This document shows, in pieces, positions 19,733 through 26,938 of a DNA stretch of 35,838 nt; within the stretch, counting starts at the first letter, position 1, and each line of letters starts with the position of its first letter. The DNA comes from Amycolatopsis circi. Its GTDB lineage: Bacteria > Actinomycetota > Actinomycetes > Mycobacteriales > Pseudonocardiaceae. The stretch covers positions 1-35,838 of the forward strand of contig NZ_PQIA01000104.1 in NCBI RefSeq assembly GCF_003385235.1. The letters run 5' to 3'. The translations under genes and the position numbers were made by a program. The notes beneath the pieces were generated by a model. It saw only the letters and a program-made list of their open reading frames with translations. It did no database searches and was not told where the DNA came from.

Positions 19733-20213
19733 GGTCTTTGGAGAACCAGTGCTCGGCGTACTGGTCGGCGTTGAAGGCCTCGACCTCCGCGTAGCCCATC
19801 GACGCGTAGAGCGCGCGTGCTTCGACCAGGTCGTCGCGGGTGTCGAGCCGCATCCGGGTCGAACCCAGCCGCTTCGCCGCCTCTTCAGCCGCCGCGACGA
19901 TGACCTTGCCGCCGCCGTATCCGCGATGCTCCGGGCGCACGTACACCTTCGTCAACGCGCTCAGCCCGGGCTCGACTATCCGCACCCCGACGCAACCGGC
20001 GGGCTTCCCGTCCCGGTACGCCACCAGGAACGCTCCCGTCGGCGCGACAAGGCCGTCGCTGGGTTCGTCGGCCAGCGCCGCGTCCACTTCCGCGGGCGTC
20101 GCCGGACGGCCGTGATACCGAGACGCCAGTTCGTCCATGTACTCGCGCAGGATCGCCGCCGCGTCCGGGTGTTCGGCCGGGAATTCGCTGATCTTCCAGT
20201 CCACGTCCCTCAT
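19725..20213 (-). CDS. GNAT-family N-acetyltransferase
   Basis: A 162-residue soluble acetyltransferase. The acetyl-CoA pyrophosphate-binding motif A is VRPEHRGYGGGKVIVAAAEE, matching the (R/Q)xxGx(G/A) signature. A preceding strand (GCVGVRIV...ALTKVYV) and a following motif B with RLDTRDDLVEARALYASMGY complete the fold. The substrate cannot be told. The start is placed at ATG 20213 (MRDVDWKI); a GTG 18 nt upstream is possible, and neither has a strong ribosome-binding site. It is divergent from the 50-aa gene at 20288 and overlaps the MmpS-like gene tail-to-tail. Confidence 0.85.
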   Translation of the reverse strand: MRDVDWKISEFPAEHPDAAAILREYMDELASRYHGRPATPAEVDAALADEPSDGLVAPTGAFLVAYRDGKPAGCVGVRIVEPGLSALTKVYVRPEHRGYGGGKVIVAAAEEAAKRLGSTRMRLDTRDDLVEARALYASMGYAEVEAFNADQYAEHWFSKDLS

Positions 20214-20287
20214 CTTGGGGAGTCCGTCCACCGATTTCCCCGGCAGGTACCGTGCAGAACGGCAGGGGAACCGAACGAGGAGGCGAC

Positions 20288-20440
20288 ATGGACGGCAGCG
20301 AGAACGTCGACCAGCCGGGGGACAAGAAGACCGGCGGCAGCCATGCCGCGCCGGAGGGGGCTGGAGTGCACCCGCTGATCGATCTGTCGCGCGACCCCAA
20401 CCCGGGCAAGCCCGACCACGCGAAGCCCGACGAGGACTGA
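20288..20440 (+). CDS. Small hydrophilic protein, 50 aa
   Basis: A 50-residue protein rich in Gly, Asp, Pro and Lys (begins MDGSENVDQPGDKKTGG, ends KPDHAKPDED) with one short hydrophobic patch, VHPLIDL. It is likely disordered. A strong GGAGG site 5 nt before the ATG and a strong terminator just after the stop support it as a real gene despite its size. No function is known to me. Confidence 0.6.
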   Translation: MDGSENVDQPGDKKTGGSHAAPEGAGVHPLIDLSRDPNPGKPDHAKPDED

Positions 20441-20447
20441 CCCGCGG

Positions 20448-20483
20448 CCCGGCCCGGCGGGTGCACGCCGCCGGGCCGGGTTT
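20448..20483 (+). terminator. Intrinsic terminator after the 50-aa gene
   Basis: A perfect 13-bp GC stem (CCCGGCCCGGCGG at 20448-20460 with 20468-20480) has a 7-nt loop and is followed by TTT. It is 7 bp after the stop. Confidence 0.75.
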
Positions 20484-20490
20484 CGCGGTT

Positions 20491-20524
20491 GCGTCCCGGT
20501 GAGGTGATTGTCACCCCGGGACGC
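20491..20524. other. Second hairpin downstream of the 50-aa gene
   Basis: GCGTCCCGG (20491-20499) pairs with 20516-20524, and inside it GGTGA pairs with TCACC around a 3-nt loop, with a 3-nt bulge on the left arm. It stands 7 nt after the previous terminator and may be a back-up terminator. Confidence 0.5.
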
Positions 20525-21127
20525 GGATCCATTGTGGAACATCCGGCGGCTCTTCTCCTTGCCGCTGACGAATTTCTCTCGCGTTCTTAACGCGCTTCAC
20601 TACCGCTGAAGTCCGTGAGGGCCACCTTGACGGAATCAGAGTCCCTCAAGGTGGCCCTCACGGACTTCAGCAGCGCGCGCCCGGTCCGTTCGGCAGGGGC
20701 GCCCGCGCGCTACTGGGAAACCCCAATGCGGCGTTAGGGCGCGGGAGGCCGAGAGGCTCCAAGAAGCGGGTCCATGCCTTGGTCGCCGCGTCCCGGCATG
20801 CGAACTTCAGTGCGCTCTGACCGCGGGAACCGGCCCGGGAATAGCGTCCCCGGCCGCGGCGTTCCGCCTCTCGGGAAGTCCCGCGCGGCACCGTCCCAAG
20901 GCCCCGATCTGGGGTTACGATGACCGGTCGGCGACCGTAGCGACCCCCCGCCCGGACCGCTCCGCGAGTGGACGGGTATCTTTGGAGACCGTGCCCGGCA
21001 GGCGTCGGGCCGCTCCGCGTGCCGTTGGGCATGAGCGGGGTGCTTTCGCACCCGGTTCACCAGCCTCGCCACGTGGGGTTCCGACGGAAAATCCCTCCGG
21101 GAAGTTACCGGTCGAGAGACCGTGACG
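20525..21127. other. Gene-free region upstream of the str operon
   Basis: I find no protein-coding gene or RNA gene here. It contains the third family palindrome (20605-20671), a small hairpin at 21038-21053 (GGGTGC-TTTC-GCACCC) and another at 21109-21122 (CGGTC-GAGA-GACCG). The str promoter should lie here: TACGAT at 20916-20921 and TATCTT at 20977-20982 are -10 candidates without clear -35 partners. Confidence 0.5.
20605..20671. repeat. 67-nt palindrome, copy 3 of the family
   Basis: Arms 20605-20637 and 20639-20671 pair over 33 nt with two mismatches around a central A. It has the same GTCCGTGAGGG/CCCTCACGGAC outer ends as copy 1 and the CTTGA...TCAAG inner part of copy 2. It has no T-run and lies about 530 bp upstream of rpsL. 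Confidence 0.88.
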
Positions 21128-21160
21128 CGGGCCGACACGCCCGACCGCGGGGACCGGTGA
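21128..21160 (+). promoter_or_regulatory. str operon leader element shared with the S10 leader
   Basis: A hairpin (CGGGC 21128-21132 with GCCCG 21139-21143, loop CGACAC) begins a block at 21133-21160 that matches 25838-25865 upstream of rpsJ at 26 of 28 positions. The shared sequence starts CGACACGCCCGACCGCG and continues with GGACCGG. It ends 39 nt before the rpsL start. A role in ribosomal-protein regulation is inferred. Confidence 0.65.
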
Positions 21161-21199
21161 AGACACGAAGAAGCAAGATCACGACAGGAAGCTGGTCCA

Positions 21200-21574
21200 T
21201 TGCCCACGATCCAGCAGCTGGTCCGCAAGGGCCGCCAGGACAAGGCTGCCAAGCAGAAGACCGCGGCCCTCAAGGGGAGCCCGCAGCGTCGTGGCGTGTG
21301 CACCCGCGTGTACACCACGACTCCCAAGAAGCCGAACTCGGCCTTGCGCAAGGTTGCTCGTGTGAAGCTGACCAGCGGTATCGAGGTCACCGCGTACATC
21401 CCGGGTGAAGGCCACAACCTCCAGGAGCACTCGATGGTGCTCGTGCGCGGAGGCCGGGTCAAGGACCTGCCGGGTGTTCGCTACAAGATCATCCGCGGTT
21501 CGCTCGACACCCAGGGTGTGAAGAACCGTAAGCAGGCGCGCAGCCGGTACGGCGCGAAGAAGGAGAAGAGCTAA
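21200..21574 (+). CDS. rpsL: 30S ribosomal protein S12
   Basis: S12 (124 residues) sits at the decoding centre of the 30S subunit and controls reading accuracy. The signature TTTPKKPNSALRKVARV is present with the streptomycin-site Lys43. The second resistance loop GGRVKDLPGVRYK is also wild type, so this allele predicts streptomycin sensitivity. The start is TTG at 21200 (MPTIQQLVRKG), preceded by AGGAAG about 7 nt away. The TAA stop shares its last base with the rpsG ATG, so the two are coupled. It is first in the str operon. Confidence 0.97.
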   Translation: MPTIQQLVRKGRQDKAAKQKTAALKGSPQRRGVCTRVYTTTPKKPNSALRKVARVKLTSGIEVTAYIPGEGHNLQEHSMVLVRGGRVKDLPGVRYKIIRGSLDTQGVKNRKQARSRYGAKKEKS

Positions 21575-22044
21575 TGCCTCGCAAGGGTCCGGCGCCGAAG
21601 CGGCCGCTGATCTCCGACCCCGTCTACGCCTCCCCGCTGGTCACCCAGCTGGTGAACAAGGTGCTGAAGGACGGCAAGCGGTCCCTGGCCGAGCGCATTG
21701 TCTACGGCGCTCTCGAAGGCGCTCGCGAGAAGACGGGCACCGACCCGGTCGTCACGCTGAAGCGCGCGCTCGACAACGTGAAGCCCACCATCGAGGTGAA
21801 GAGCCGCCGCGTCGGTGGCGCCACCTACCAGGTGCCGATCGAGGTCAAGCCCGGCCGCTCCACCACGCTGGCGCTGCGCTGGCTGGTCTCGTTCTCGCAG
21901 GCCCGCCGCGAGAAGACGATGATCGAGCGGCTGCAGAACGAGCTGCTGGACGCGAGCAACGGCCTTGGCGCCAGCGTCAAGCGCCGCGAGGACACGCACA
22001 AGATGGCCGAGTCGAACAAGGCCTTCGCGCACTACCGCTGGTGA
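21574..22044 (+). CDS. rpsG: 30S ribosomal protein S7
   Basis: S7 (156 residues) nucleates assembly of the 16S rRNA 3' domain and lines the E site. It has the typical MPRKGPAPKRPLISDPVYASPLVTQLVNK start, the VKSRRVGGATYQVPIEV beta hairpin that contacts mRNA, and ends in KAFAHYRW, a normal length for the family. The ATG overlaps the rpsL stop by one base. In E. coli S7 is the repressor of the str operon; whether this holds here is unknown. Confidence 0.97.
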   Translation: MPRKGPAPKRPLISDPVYASPLVTQLVNKVLKDGKRSLAERIVYGALEGAREKTGTDPVVTLKRALDNVKPTIEVKSRRVGGATYQVPIEVKPGRSTTLALRWLVSFSQARREKTMIERLQNELLDASNGLGASVKRREDTHKMAESNKAFAHYRW

Positions 22045-22107
22045 TGACCGCCCGGCTGCCGATAGAAGCCATGCCGGGCCCCACGTTCGAGACAGGGGAA
22101 CATTCTC

Positions 22108-24207
22108 GTGGCACGTGAAGTGCTGACCGACCTCAACAAGGTCCGCAACATCGGCATCATGGCGCACATCGACGCCGGTAAGACCACCACCACCGAGCGG
22201 ATCCTGTTCTACACCGGGATCAACTACAAGCTCGGCGAAGTCCACGACGGCGCCGCCACCATGGACTGGATGGAGGAGGAGCAGAAGCGAGGCATCACCA
22301 TCACCTCGGCTGCGACCACCACCTTCTGGAACGACTACCAGATCAACCTGATCGACACCCCCGGGCACGTCGACTTCACCGTCGAGGTGGAGCGCAACCT
22401 GCGGGTGCTCGACGGCGCGGTCGCGGTCTTCGACGGCAAGGAAGGCGTCGAGCCGCAGTCCGAGCAGGTCTGGCGGCAGGCGGACAAGTACGACGTCCCG
22501 CGCATCTGCTTCGTCAACAAGATGGACAAGCTGGGTGCGGACTACTACTACACCCTGCAGACCATCAAGGACCGTCTCGGCGTCCGGCCGCTGGCCATCC
22601 AGCTGCCGATCGGCGCGGAGAACGACTTCGAAGGCGTCATCGACCTGGTCCGGATGAAGGCCCTGGTCTGGCGCGGCGAGGTGCAGAAGGGCGACGACTA
22701 CGCCGTCGAGGACATCCCGGCCGAGCTGGCCGACCGCGCCGCCGAGTACCGCGAGAAGCTGGTCGAGGCCGTCGCCGAGACCGACGACGCGCTGATGGAG
22801 AAGTTCCTCGAGGGCGAGGAGCTGACCCAGGACGAGATCAAGGGCGGCATCCGCCACCTGGTCGTCACCCGCGAGGCGTTCCCGGTGCTCGCCGGCTCCG
22901 CGTTCAAGAACAAGGGCGTGCAGCCGATGCTGGACGCGGTCATCGACTACCTGCCGTCGCCGCTGGACGTGCCGCCGGTCGAGGGTCTGCTGGCGGACGG
23001 CGAGACCCCGGTCACGCGGCACGCGACGACCGAGGAGCCGTTCTCCGCGCTGGCCTTCAAGATCGCCGCGCACCCGTTCTTCGGCAAGCTGACCTACATC
23101 CGGGTCTACTCGGGCAAGGTCTCCTCCGGTGCCCAGGTCGTCAACGCGACCAAGGAGCGCAAGGAGCGCATCGGGAAGATCTTCCAGATGCACTCCAACA
23201 AGGAGAACCCGGTCGACGAGGCTTTGGCCGGCCACATCTACGCGGTCATCGGCCTGAAGGACACCACCACCGGTGACACCCTGGCCGACGCGCAGAACCC
23301 GGTCGTGCTCGAGTCCATGACCTTCCCGGACCCGGTCATCAAGGTGGCCATCGAGCCGAAGACCAAGGCCGACCAGGAGAAGCTCTCCCTGGCGATCCAG
23401 AAGCTGGCCGAGGAAGACCCCACGTTCCAGGTCAACCTGGACGAGGACACCGGCCAGACGATCATCGCCGGCATGGGCGAGCTGCACCTCGAGGTGCTGG
23501 TCAACCGGATGAAGTCCGACTACAAGGTCGAGGCGAACATCGGCAAGCCGCAGGTCGCCTACCGCGAGACCATCAAGAAGACCGTGGACAAGCTCGACTA
23601 CGTCCACAAGAAGCAGACCGGTGGCTCCGGCCAGTTCGCGAAGGTCATCGTGAAGCTGGAGCCGCTCGAGCGCACCGACGGTGCTCTCTACGAGTTCGAC
23701 AACAAGGTCACCGGTGGCCGCGTGCCGCGGGAGTACATCCCGTCGGTCGACGCGGGCGCACAGGACGCCATGCAGTACGGCGTGCTGGCCGGCTACCCGC
23801 TCGTCGGGTTGAAGTTCACCTTGTTGGATGGCGCGTACCACGAGGTCGACTCTTCCGAGATGGCGTTCAAGATCGCCGGTTCCATGGCGATGAAGGAAGC
23901 CGCGAAGAAGGCCGGCCCGGTCATCCTCGAGCCGATGATGGCTGTCGAGGTCACGACTCCCGAGGACTACATGGGCGACGTGATCGGCGACCTCAACTCC
24001 CGCCGTGGCCAGATCCAGGCCATGGAGGAGCGCGCCGGTACCCGTGTCGTGAAGGCACTGGTCCCGCTGTCGGAGATGTTCGGTTACGTCGGCGACCTGC
24101 GGTCCCGTACCCAGGGCCGGGCGAACTACTCCATGGTGTTCGACTCCTACGCCGAGGTTCCCGCGAACGTCGCGAAGGAAATCATCGCGAAGGCGACGGG
24201 GGAGTAA
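22108..24207 (+). CDS. fusA: Elongation factor G
   Basis: EF-G (699 residues) is the GTPase that drives ribosomal translocation and, with RRF, ribosome recycling. GTPase motifs are AHIDAGKTT (19-27), the RGITITSAAT switch I region (61-70), DTPGH (83-87) and NKMD (137-140). The domain II, III, IV (EYIPSVDAGAQDAM) and V blocks are intact. The start is GTG 22108 with AGGGGAA upstream; 63 bp separate it from rpsG. Length is normal and no internal disruption was seen. Confidence 0.97.
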   Translation: MAREVLTDLNKVRNIGIMAHIDAGKTTTTERILFYTGINYKLGEVHDGAATMDWMEEEQKRGITITSAATTTFWNDYQINLIDTPGHVDFTVEVERNLRVLDGAVAVFDGKEGVEPQSEQVWRQADKYDVPRICFVNKMDKLGADYYYTLQTIKDRLGVRPLAIQLPIGAENDFEGVIDLVRMKALVWRGEVQKGDDYAVEDIPAELADRAAEYREKLVEAVAETDDALMEKFLEGEELTQDEIKGGIRHLVVTREAFPVLAGSAFKNKGVQPMLDAVIDYLPSPLDVPPVEGLLADGETPVTRHATTEEPFSALAFKIAAHPFFGKLTYIRVYSGKVSSGAQVVNATKERKERIGKIFQMHSNKENPVDEALAGHIYAVIGLKDTTTGDTLADAQNPVVLESMTFPDPVIKVAIEPKTKADQEKLSLAIQKLAEEDPTFQVNLDEDTGQTIIAGMGELHLEVLVNRMKSDYKVEANIGKPQVAYRETIKKTVDKLDYVHKKQTGGSGQFAKVIVKLEPLERTDGALYEFDNKVTGGRVPREYIPSVDAGAQDAMQYGVLAGYPLVGLKFTLLDGAYHEVDSSEMAFKIAGSMAMKEAAKKAGPVILEPMMAVEVTTPEDYMGDVIGDLNSRRGQIQAMEERAGTRVVKALVPLSEMFGYVGDLRSRTQGRANYSMVFDSYAEVPANVAKEIIAKATGE

Positions 24208-24272
24208 CTCCCTCACCGCGCGCGGGCATTAAGGAACTCTCCTGAACGTCCGCAGCAACGACGAAGGAACAT

Positions 24273-24302
24273 TCGTGGGGCAGCAGCCACGCTGCCCCAC
24301 GA
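24273..24302 (+). other. Hairpin between fusA and tuf
   Basis: A perfect 12-bp stem (TCGTGGGGCAGC 24273-24284 with 24291-24302) has the 6-nt loop AGCCAC. It has no T-run and stands 34 nt before the tuf start. It may be a processing or stability element separating highly expressed tuf mRNA from the upstream message. Confidence 0.6.
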
Positions 24303-24336
24303 GCACAACGCGAAATCAGTCCAGGAGGACATTCCA

Positions 24337-25530
24337 GTGGCGAAGGCGAAGTTCGAGCGGAGCAAGCCGCACGTCAACATCGGCACCATCGGTCACGTCG
24401 ACCACGGCAAGACCACGCTGACCGCGGCGATCACCAAGGTTCTGCACGACGCGTACCCGGAGCTGAACGAGGCCCGTGCGTTCGACCAGATCGACAACGC
24501 GCCGGAAGAGAAGCAGCGCGGCATCACGATCAACATCTCGCACGTCGAGTACCAGACCGAGAAGCGTCACTACGCGCACGTGGACGCCCCGGGTCACGCT
24601 GACTACATCAAGAACATGATCACCGGTGCCGCGCAGATGGACGGCGCGATCCTGGTGGTCGCGGCGACCGACGGCCCGATGCCGCAGACCCGCGAGCACG
24701 TGCTGCTGGCCCGCCAGGTCGGCGTGCCCTACATCGTGGTGGCGCTGAACAAGGCCGACATGGTCGACGACGAGGAAATCCTCGAGCTCGTCGAGCTGGA
24801 GGTCCGCGAGCTGCTGTCCTCGCAGGAGTTCCCGGGCGACGACGCGCCGGTCGTGCGCGTCTCCGGCCTCAAGGCTCTCGAGGGCGACCAGAAGTGGGCC
24901 GACGCCGTGCTCGAGCTGATGCACGCCGTCGACGACAACGTGCCGGACCCGGTGCGCGAGCTCGAGAAGCCCTTCCTGATGCCGATCGAGGACGTCTTCA
25001 CGATCACCGGCCGCGGCACCGTCGTGACCGGTCGCGTGGAGCGCGGCCAGGTCAACGTCAACGAAGAGGTCGAGATCGTGGGCATCCGCGAGAAGTCGAC
25101 CAAGACCACCGTCACCGGTGTCGAGATGTTCCGCAAGCTGCTCGACTCGGGCCAGGCGGGCGACAACGTCGGCCTCCTGCTGCGCGGCATCAAGCGCGAG
25201 GACGTCGAGCGCGGCCAGGTCGTCGTGAAGCCGGGCACCACCACCCCGCACACCGAGTTCGAGGGCCGGGTCTACATCCTGTCCAAGGACGAGGGCGGAC
25301 GGCACACCCCGTTCTTCAACAACTACCGCCCGCAGTTCTACTTCCGCACCACGGACGTGACCGGCGTCGTGACCCTTCCCGAGGGCACCGAGATGGTCAT
25401 GCCGGGCGACAACACGGACATCAGCGTCGTGCTGATCCAGCCGGTCGCCATGGACGAGGGTCTGCGCTTCGCCATCCGCGAGGGTGGCCGGACCGTCGGC
25501 GCGGGCCAGGTTACCAAGATCAACAAGTGA
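24337..25530 (+). CDS. tuf: Elongation factor Tu
   Basis: EF-Tu (397 residues) delivers aminoacyl-tRNA to the ribosomal A site as a GTP complex. Motifs are GHVDHGKT (19-26), RGITINISHVEY in switch I, DAPGHADY (with Ala where E. coli has Cys, as in other actinobacteria) and NKADM. The domain II and III blocks (GRGTVVTGRVERG; PQFYFRTTDVTG) are complete. The start is GTG 24337 after AGGAGG, the best ribosome-binding site in this operon. It is last in the str operon, and a hairpin follows. Confidence 0.98.
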   Translation: MAKAKFERSKPHVNIGTIGHVDHGKTTLTAAITKVLHDAYPELNEARAFDQIDNAPEEKQRGITINISHVEYQTEKRHYAHVDAPGHADYIKNMITGAAQMDGAILVVAATDGPMPQTREHVLLARQVGVPYIVVALNKADMVDDEEILELVELEVRELLSSQEFPGDDAPVVRVSGLKALEGDQKWADAVLELMHAVDDNVPDPVRELEKPFLMPIEDVFTITGRGTVVTGRVERGQVNVNEEVEIVGIREKSTKTTVTGVEMFRKLLDSGQAGDNVGLLLRGIKREDVERGQVVVKPGTTTPHTEFEGRVYILSKDEGGRHTPFFNNYRPQFYFRTTDVTGVVTLPEGTEMVMPGDNTDISVVLIQPVAMDEGLRFAIREGGRTVGAGQVTKINK

Positions 25531-25536
25531 CGTCGG

Positions 25537-25576
25537 CGCCCTGAATTCGGGTCACTACACCCCCGAGTTCAGGGCG
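25537..25576 (+). terminator. Hairpin after tuf, probable end of the str operon
   Basis: A 15-bp stem (CGCCCTGAATTCGGG 25537-25551 with 25562-25576) has one wobble pair and a 10-nt loop, 6 bp after the tuf stop. There is no T-run, which is common for actinobacterial terminators. Confidence 0.7.
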
Positions 25577-25831
25577 TCAACTCACGTGTGCGACACTATT
25601 CAGGTTGCTCGTCCTGGGGCGGCCGAACCCTTATCGGTTTTCAATCGACTGGGTTCCGGCCGCCCTGGTATGAGCGGCCACGGTCCGTGGAGCTCTTCCT
25701 TCGGGTGAGGCTAGCGGGCAAAGGCCAGTAGGGACGACCGCGGTGCTTGTTCAGACCAGGTCGGCCTGCGGCCTCCTCACGTAAGAGGAAGACCAGGCAA
25801 GACGACGATCCTTAGGGATCCGTCTGTGCGG

Positions 25832-25865
25832 CGGGCGCGACACGCCCGACCGCGTGGACCGGGGA
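25832..25865 (+). promoter_or_regulatory. S10 operon leader element shared with the str leader
   Basis: CGGGCG (25832-25837) pairs with CGCCCG (25843-25848) around the loop CGACA. The block 25838-25865 matches 21133-21160 upstream of rpsL at 26 of 28 bases. Alternative pairing of CCCG with the downstream CGGG (25859-25863 region) would exclude the first stem. It ends 84 nt before rpsJ. Confidence 0.65.
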
Positions 25866-25949
25866 CAGGGCCGTTGAACTGCTGAAACCCGGGCTCCGGC
25901 CCAGGTTGACGAGACAAAGCGGCACGAGACGACAAGGAACGCAGCCACC

Positions 25950-26255
25950 ATGGCGGGACAGAAGATCCGCATCCGGCTCAAGGCCTACGACCACGAGGCG
26001 ATCGACACCTCGGCGCGCAAGATCGTGGAAACGGTCACGCGCACCGGCGCCCGTGTTGTCGGGCCGGTGCCGCTGCCTACCGAGAAGAACGTTTACTGCG
26101 TCATCCGCTCGCCGCACAAGTACAAGGACTCGCGCGAGCACTTCGAGATGCGCACGCACAAGCGTCTGATCGACATCCTCGACCCGACGCCGAAGACGGT
26201 CGACGCGCTCATGCGCATCGACCTGCCGGCGAGCGTCGACGTCAACATCCAGTAA
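25950..26255 (+). CDS. rpsJ: 30S ribosomal protein S10
   Basis: S10 (101 residues) binds the 30S head and, as NusE, also joins transcription antitermination complexes with NusB. It has the normal MAGQKIRIRLKAYDHEAID start, the VGPVPLPTEKNVYCVIRSPHKYKDSREHFE loop region and the KTVDALMRIDLPASVDVNIQ end. The start is ATG 25950 with AAGGAA upstream. It opens the S10-spc operon. Confidence 0.97.
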   Translation: MAGQKIRIRLKAYDHEAIDTSARKIVETVTRTGARVVGPVPLPTEKNVYCVIRSPHKYKDSREHFEMRTHKRLIDILDPTPKTVDALMRIDLPASVDVNIQ

Positions 26256-26285
26256 GCGTTGGGCGAGCGGCGGAGATAAGAACTC

Positions 26286-26936
26286 ATGTCTGACAGGCAA
26301 ATGAAGGGCATCCTGGGCACCAAGCTCGGCATGACCCAGGTCTTCGACGAGCAGAACCGGGTCGTCCCGGTCACTGTCGTCAAGGCCGGGCCGAACGTGG
26401 TGACCCAGGTTCGGACCACTGACAAAGACGGCTACGCGGCCGTGCAGCTGGCGTTCGGCGCGATCGACCCGCGCAAGGTGAACAAGCCGCGCACCGGCCA
26501 CTTCGACAAGGCGGGCGTGACCCCGCGCCGGCACGTCGCCGAGCTGCGCACCATCGACGCCGAGACCTACGAGGTCGGCCAGGAGATCACCGCCGAGGTG
26601 TTCGAGGCCGGCACTTCGGTCGACGTGACCGGTACCAGCAAGGGCAAGGGCTACGCGGGTGTCATGAAGCGCCACGGCTTCAAGGGCCAGGGCGCGAGCC
26701 ACGGCGCGCAGGCCGTGCACCGCAAGCCGGGTTCCATCGGCGGCTGCGCCACGCCGGGCCGCGTGTTCAAGGGCCTGCGGATGGCGGGCCGGATGGGTAG
26801 CGACCGGGTCACCACGCAGGGTCTGACCGTGCACGCGGTGCGTGCCGAGGACGGCCTGCTGCTGATCAAGGGCGCGGTGCCCGGTCCCAAGGGCGGCCTG
26901 CTGTTCGTGCGCAGTGCCGCGAAGGGTGGAAACTGA
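26286..26936 (+). CDS. rplC: 50S ribosomal protein L3
   Basis: L3 (216 residues) is an early 23S rRNA binder whose long central loop reaches the peptidyl-transferase centre. It has the GILGTKLGMTQVFDE start, the loop GFKGQGASHGAQAVHRKPG (with the glutamine usually methylated in bacteria) and the CATPGRVFKGLRMAGRMG block. The start is ATG 26286. Only 2 bp separate its stop from the rplD start. Confidence 0.97.
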   Translation: MSDRQMKGILGTKLGMTQVFDEQNRVVPVTVVKAGPNVVTQVRTTDKDGYAAVQLAFGAIDPRKVNKPRTGHFDKAGVTPRRHVAELRTIDAETYEVGQEITAEVFEAGTSVDVTGTSKGKGYAGVMKRHGFKGQGASHGAQAVHRKPGSIGGCATPGRVFKGLRMAGRMGSDRVTTQGLTVHAVRAEDGLLLIKGAVPGPKGGLLFVRSAAKGGN

Positions 26937-26938
26937 CG

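Larger units (their letters stand above)
25531..25949 (+). other. Intergenic region and leader between tuf and rpsJ
   Basis: About 420 bp without a gene. In order it holds the post-tuf hairpin (25537-25576), a long hairpin (25617-25665: GGGCGGCCGAACCC with 25651-25665, one bulge, 20-nt loop), a small hairpin (25800-25825) and the leader element shared with the rpsL leader (25832-25865). No convincing -35/-10 pair could be fixed, although the S10 promoter must lie here if the operon is transcribed separately. Confidence 0.6.
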
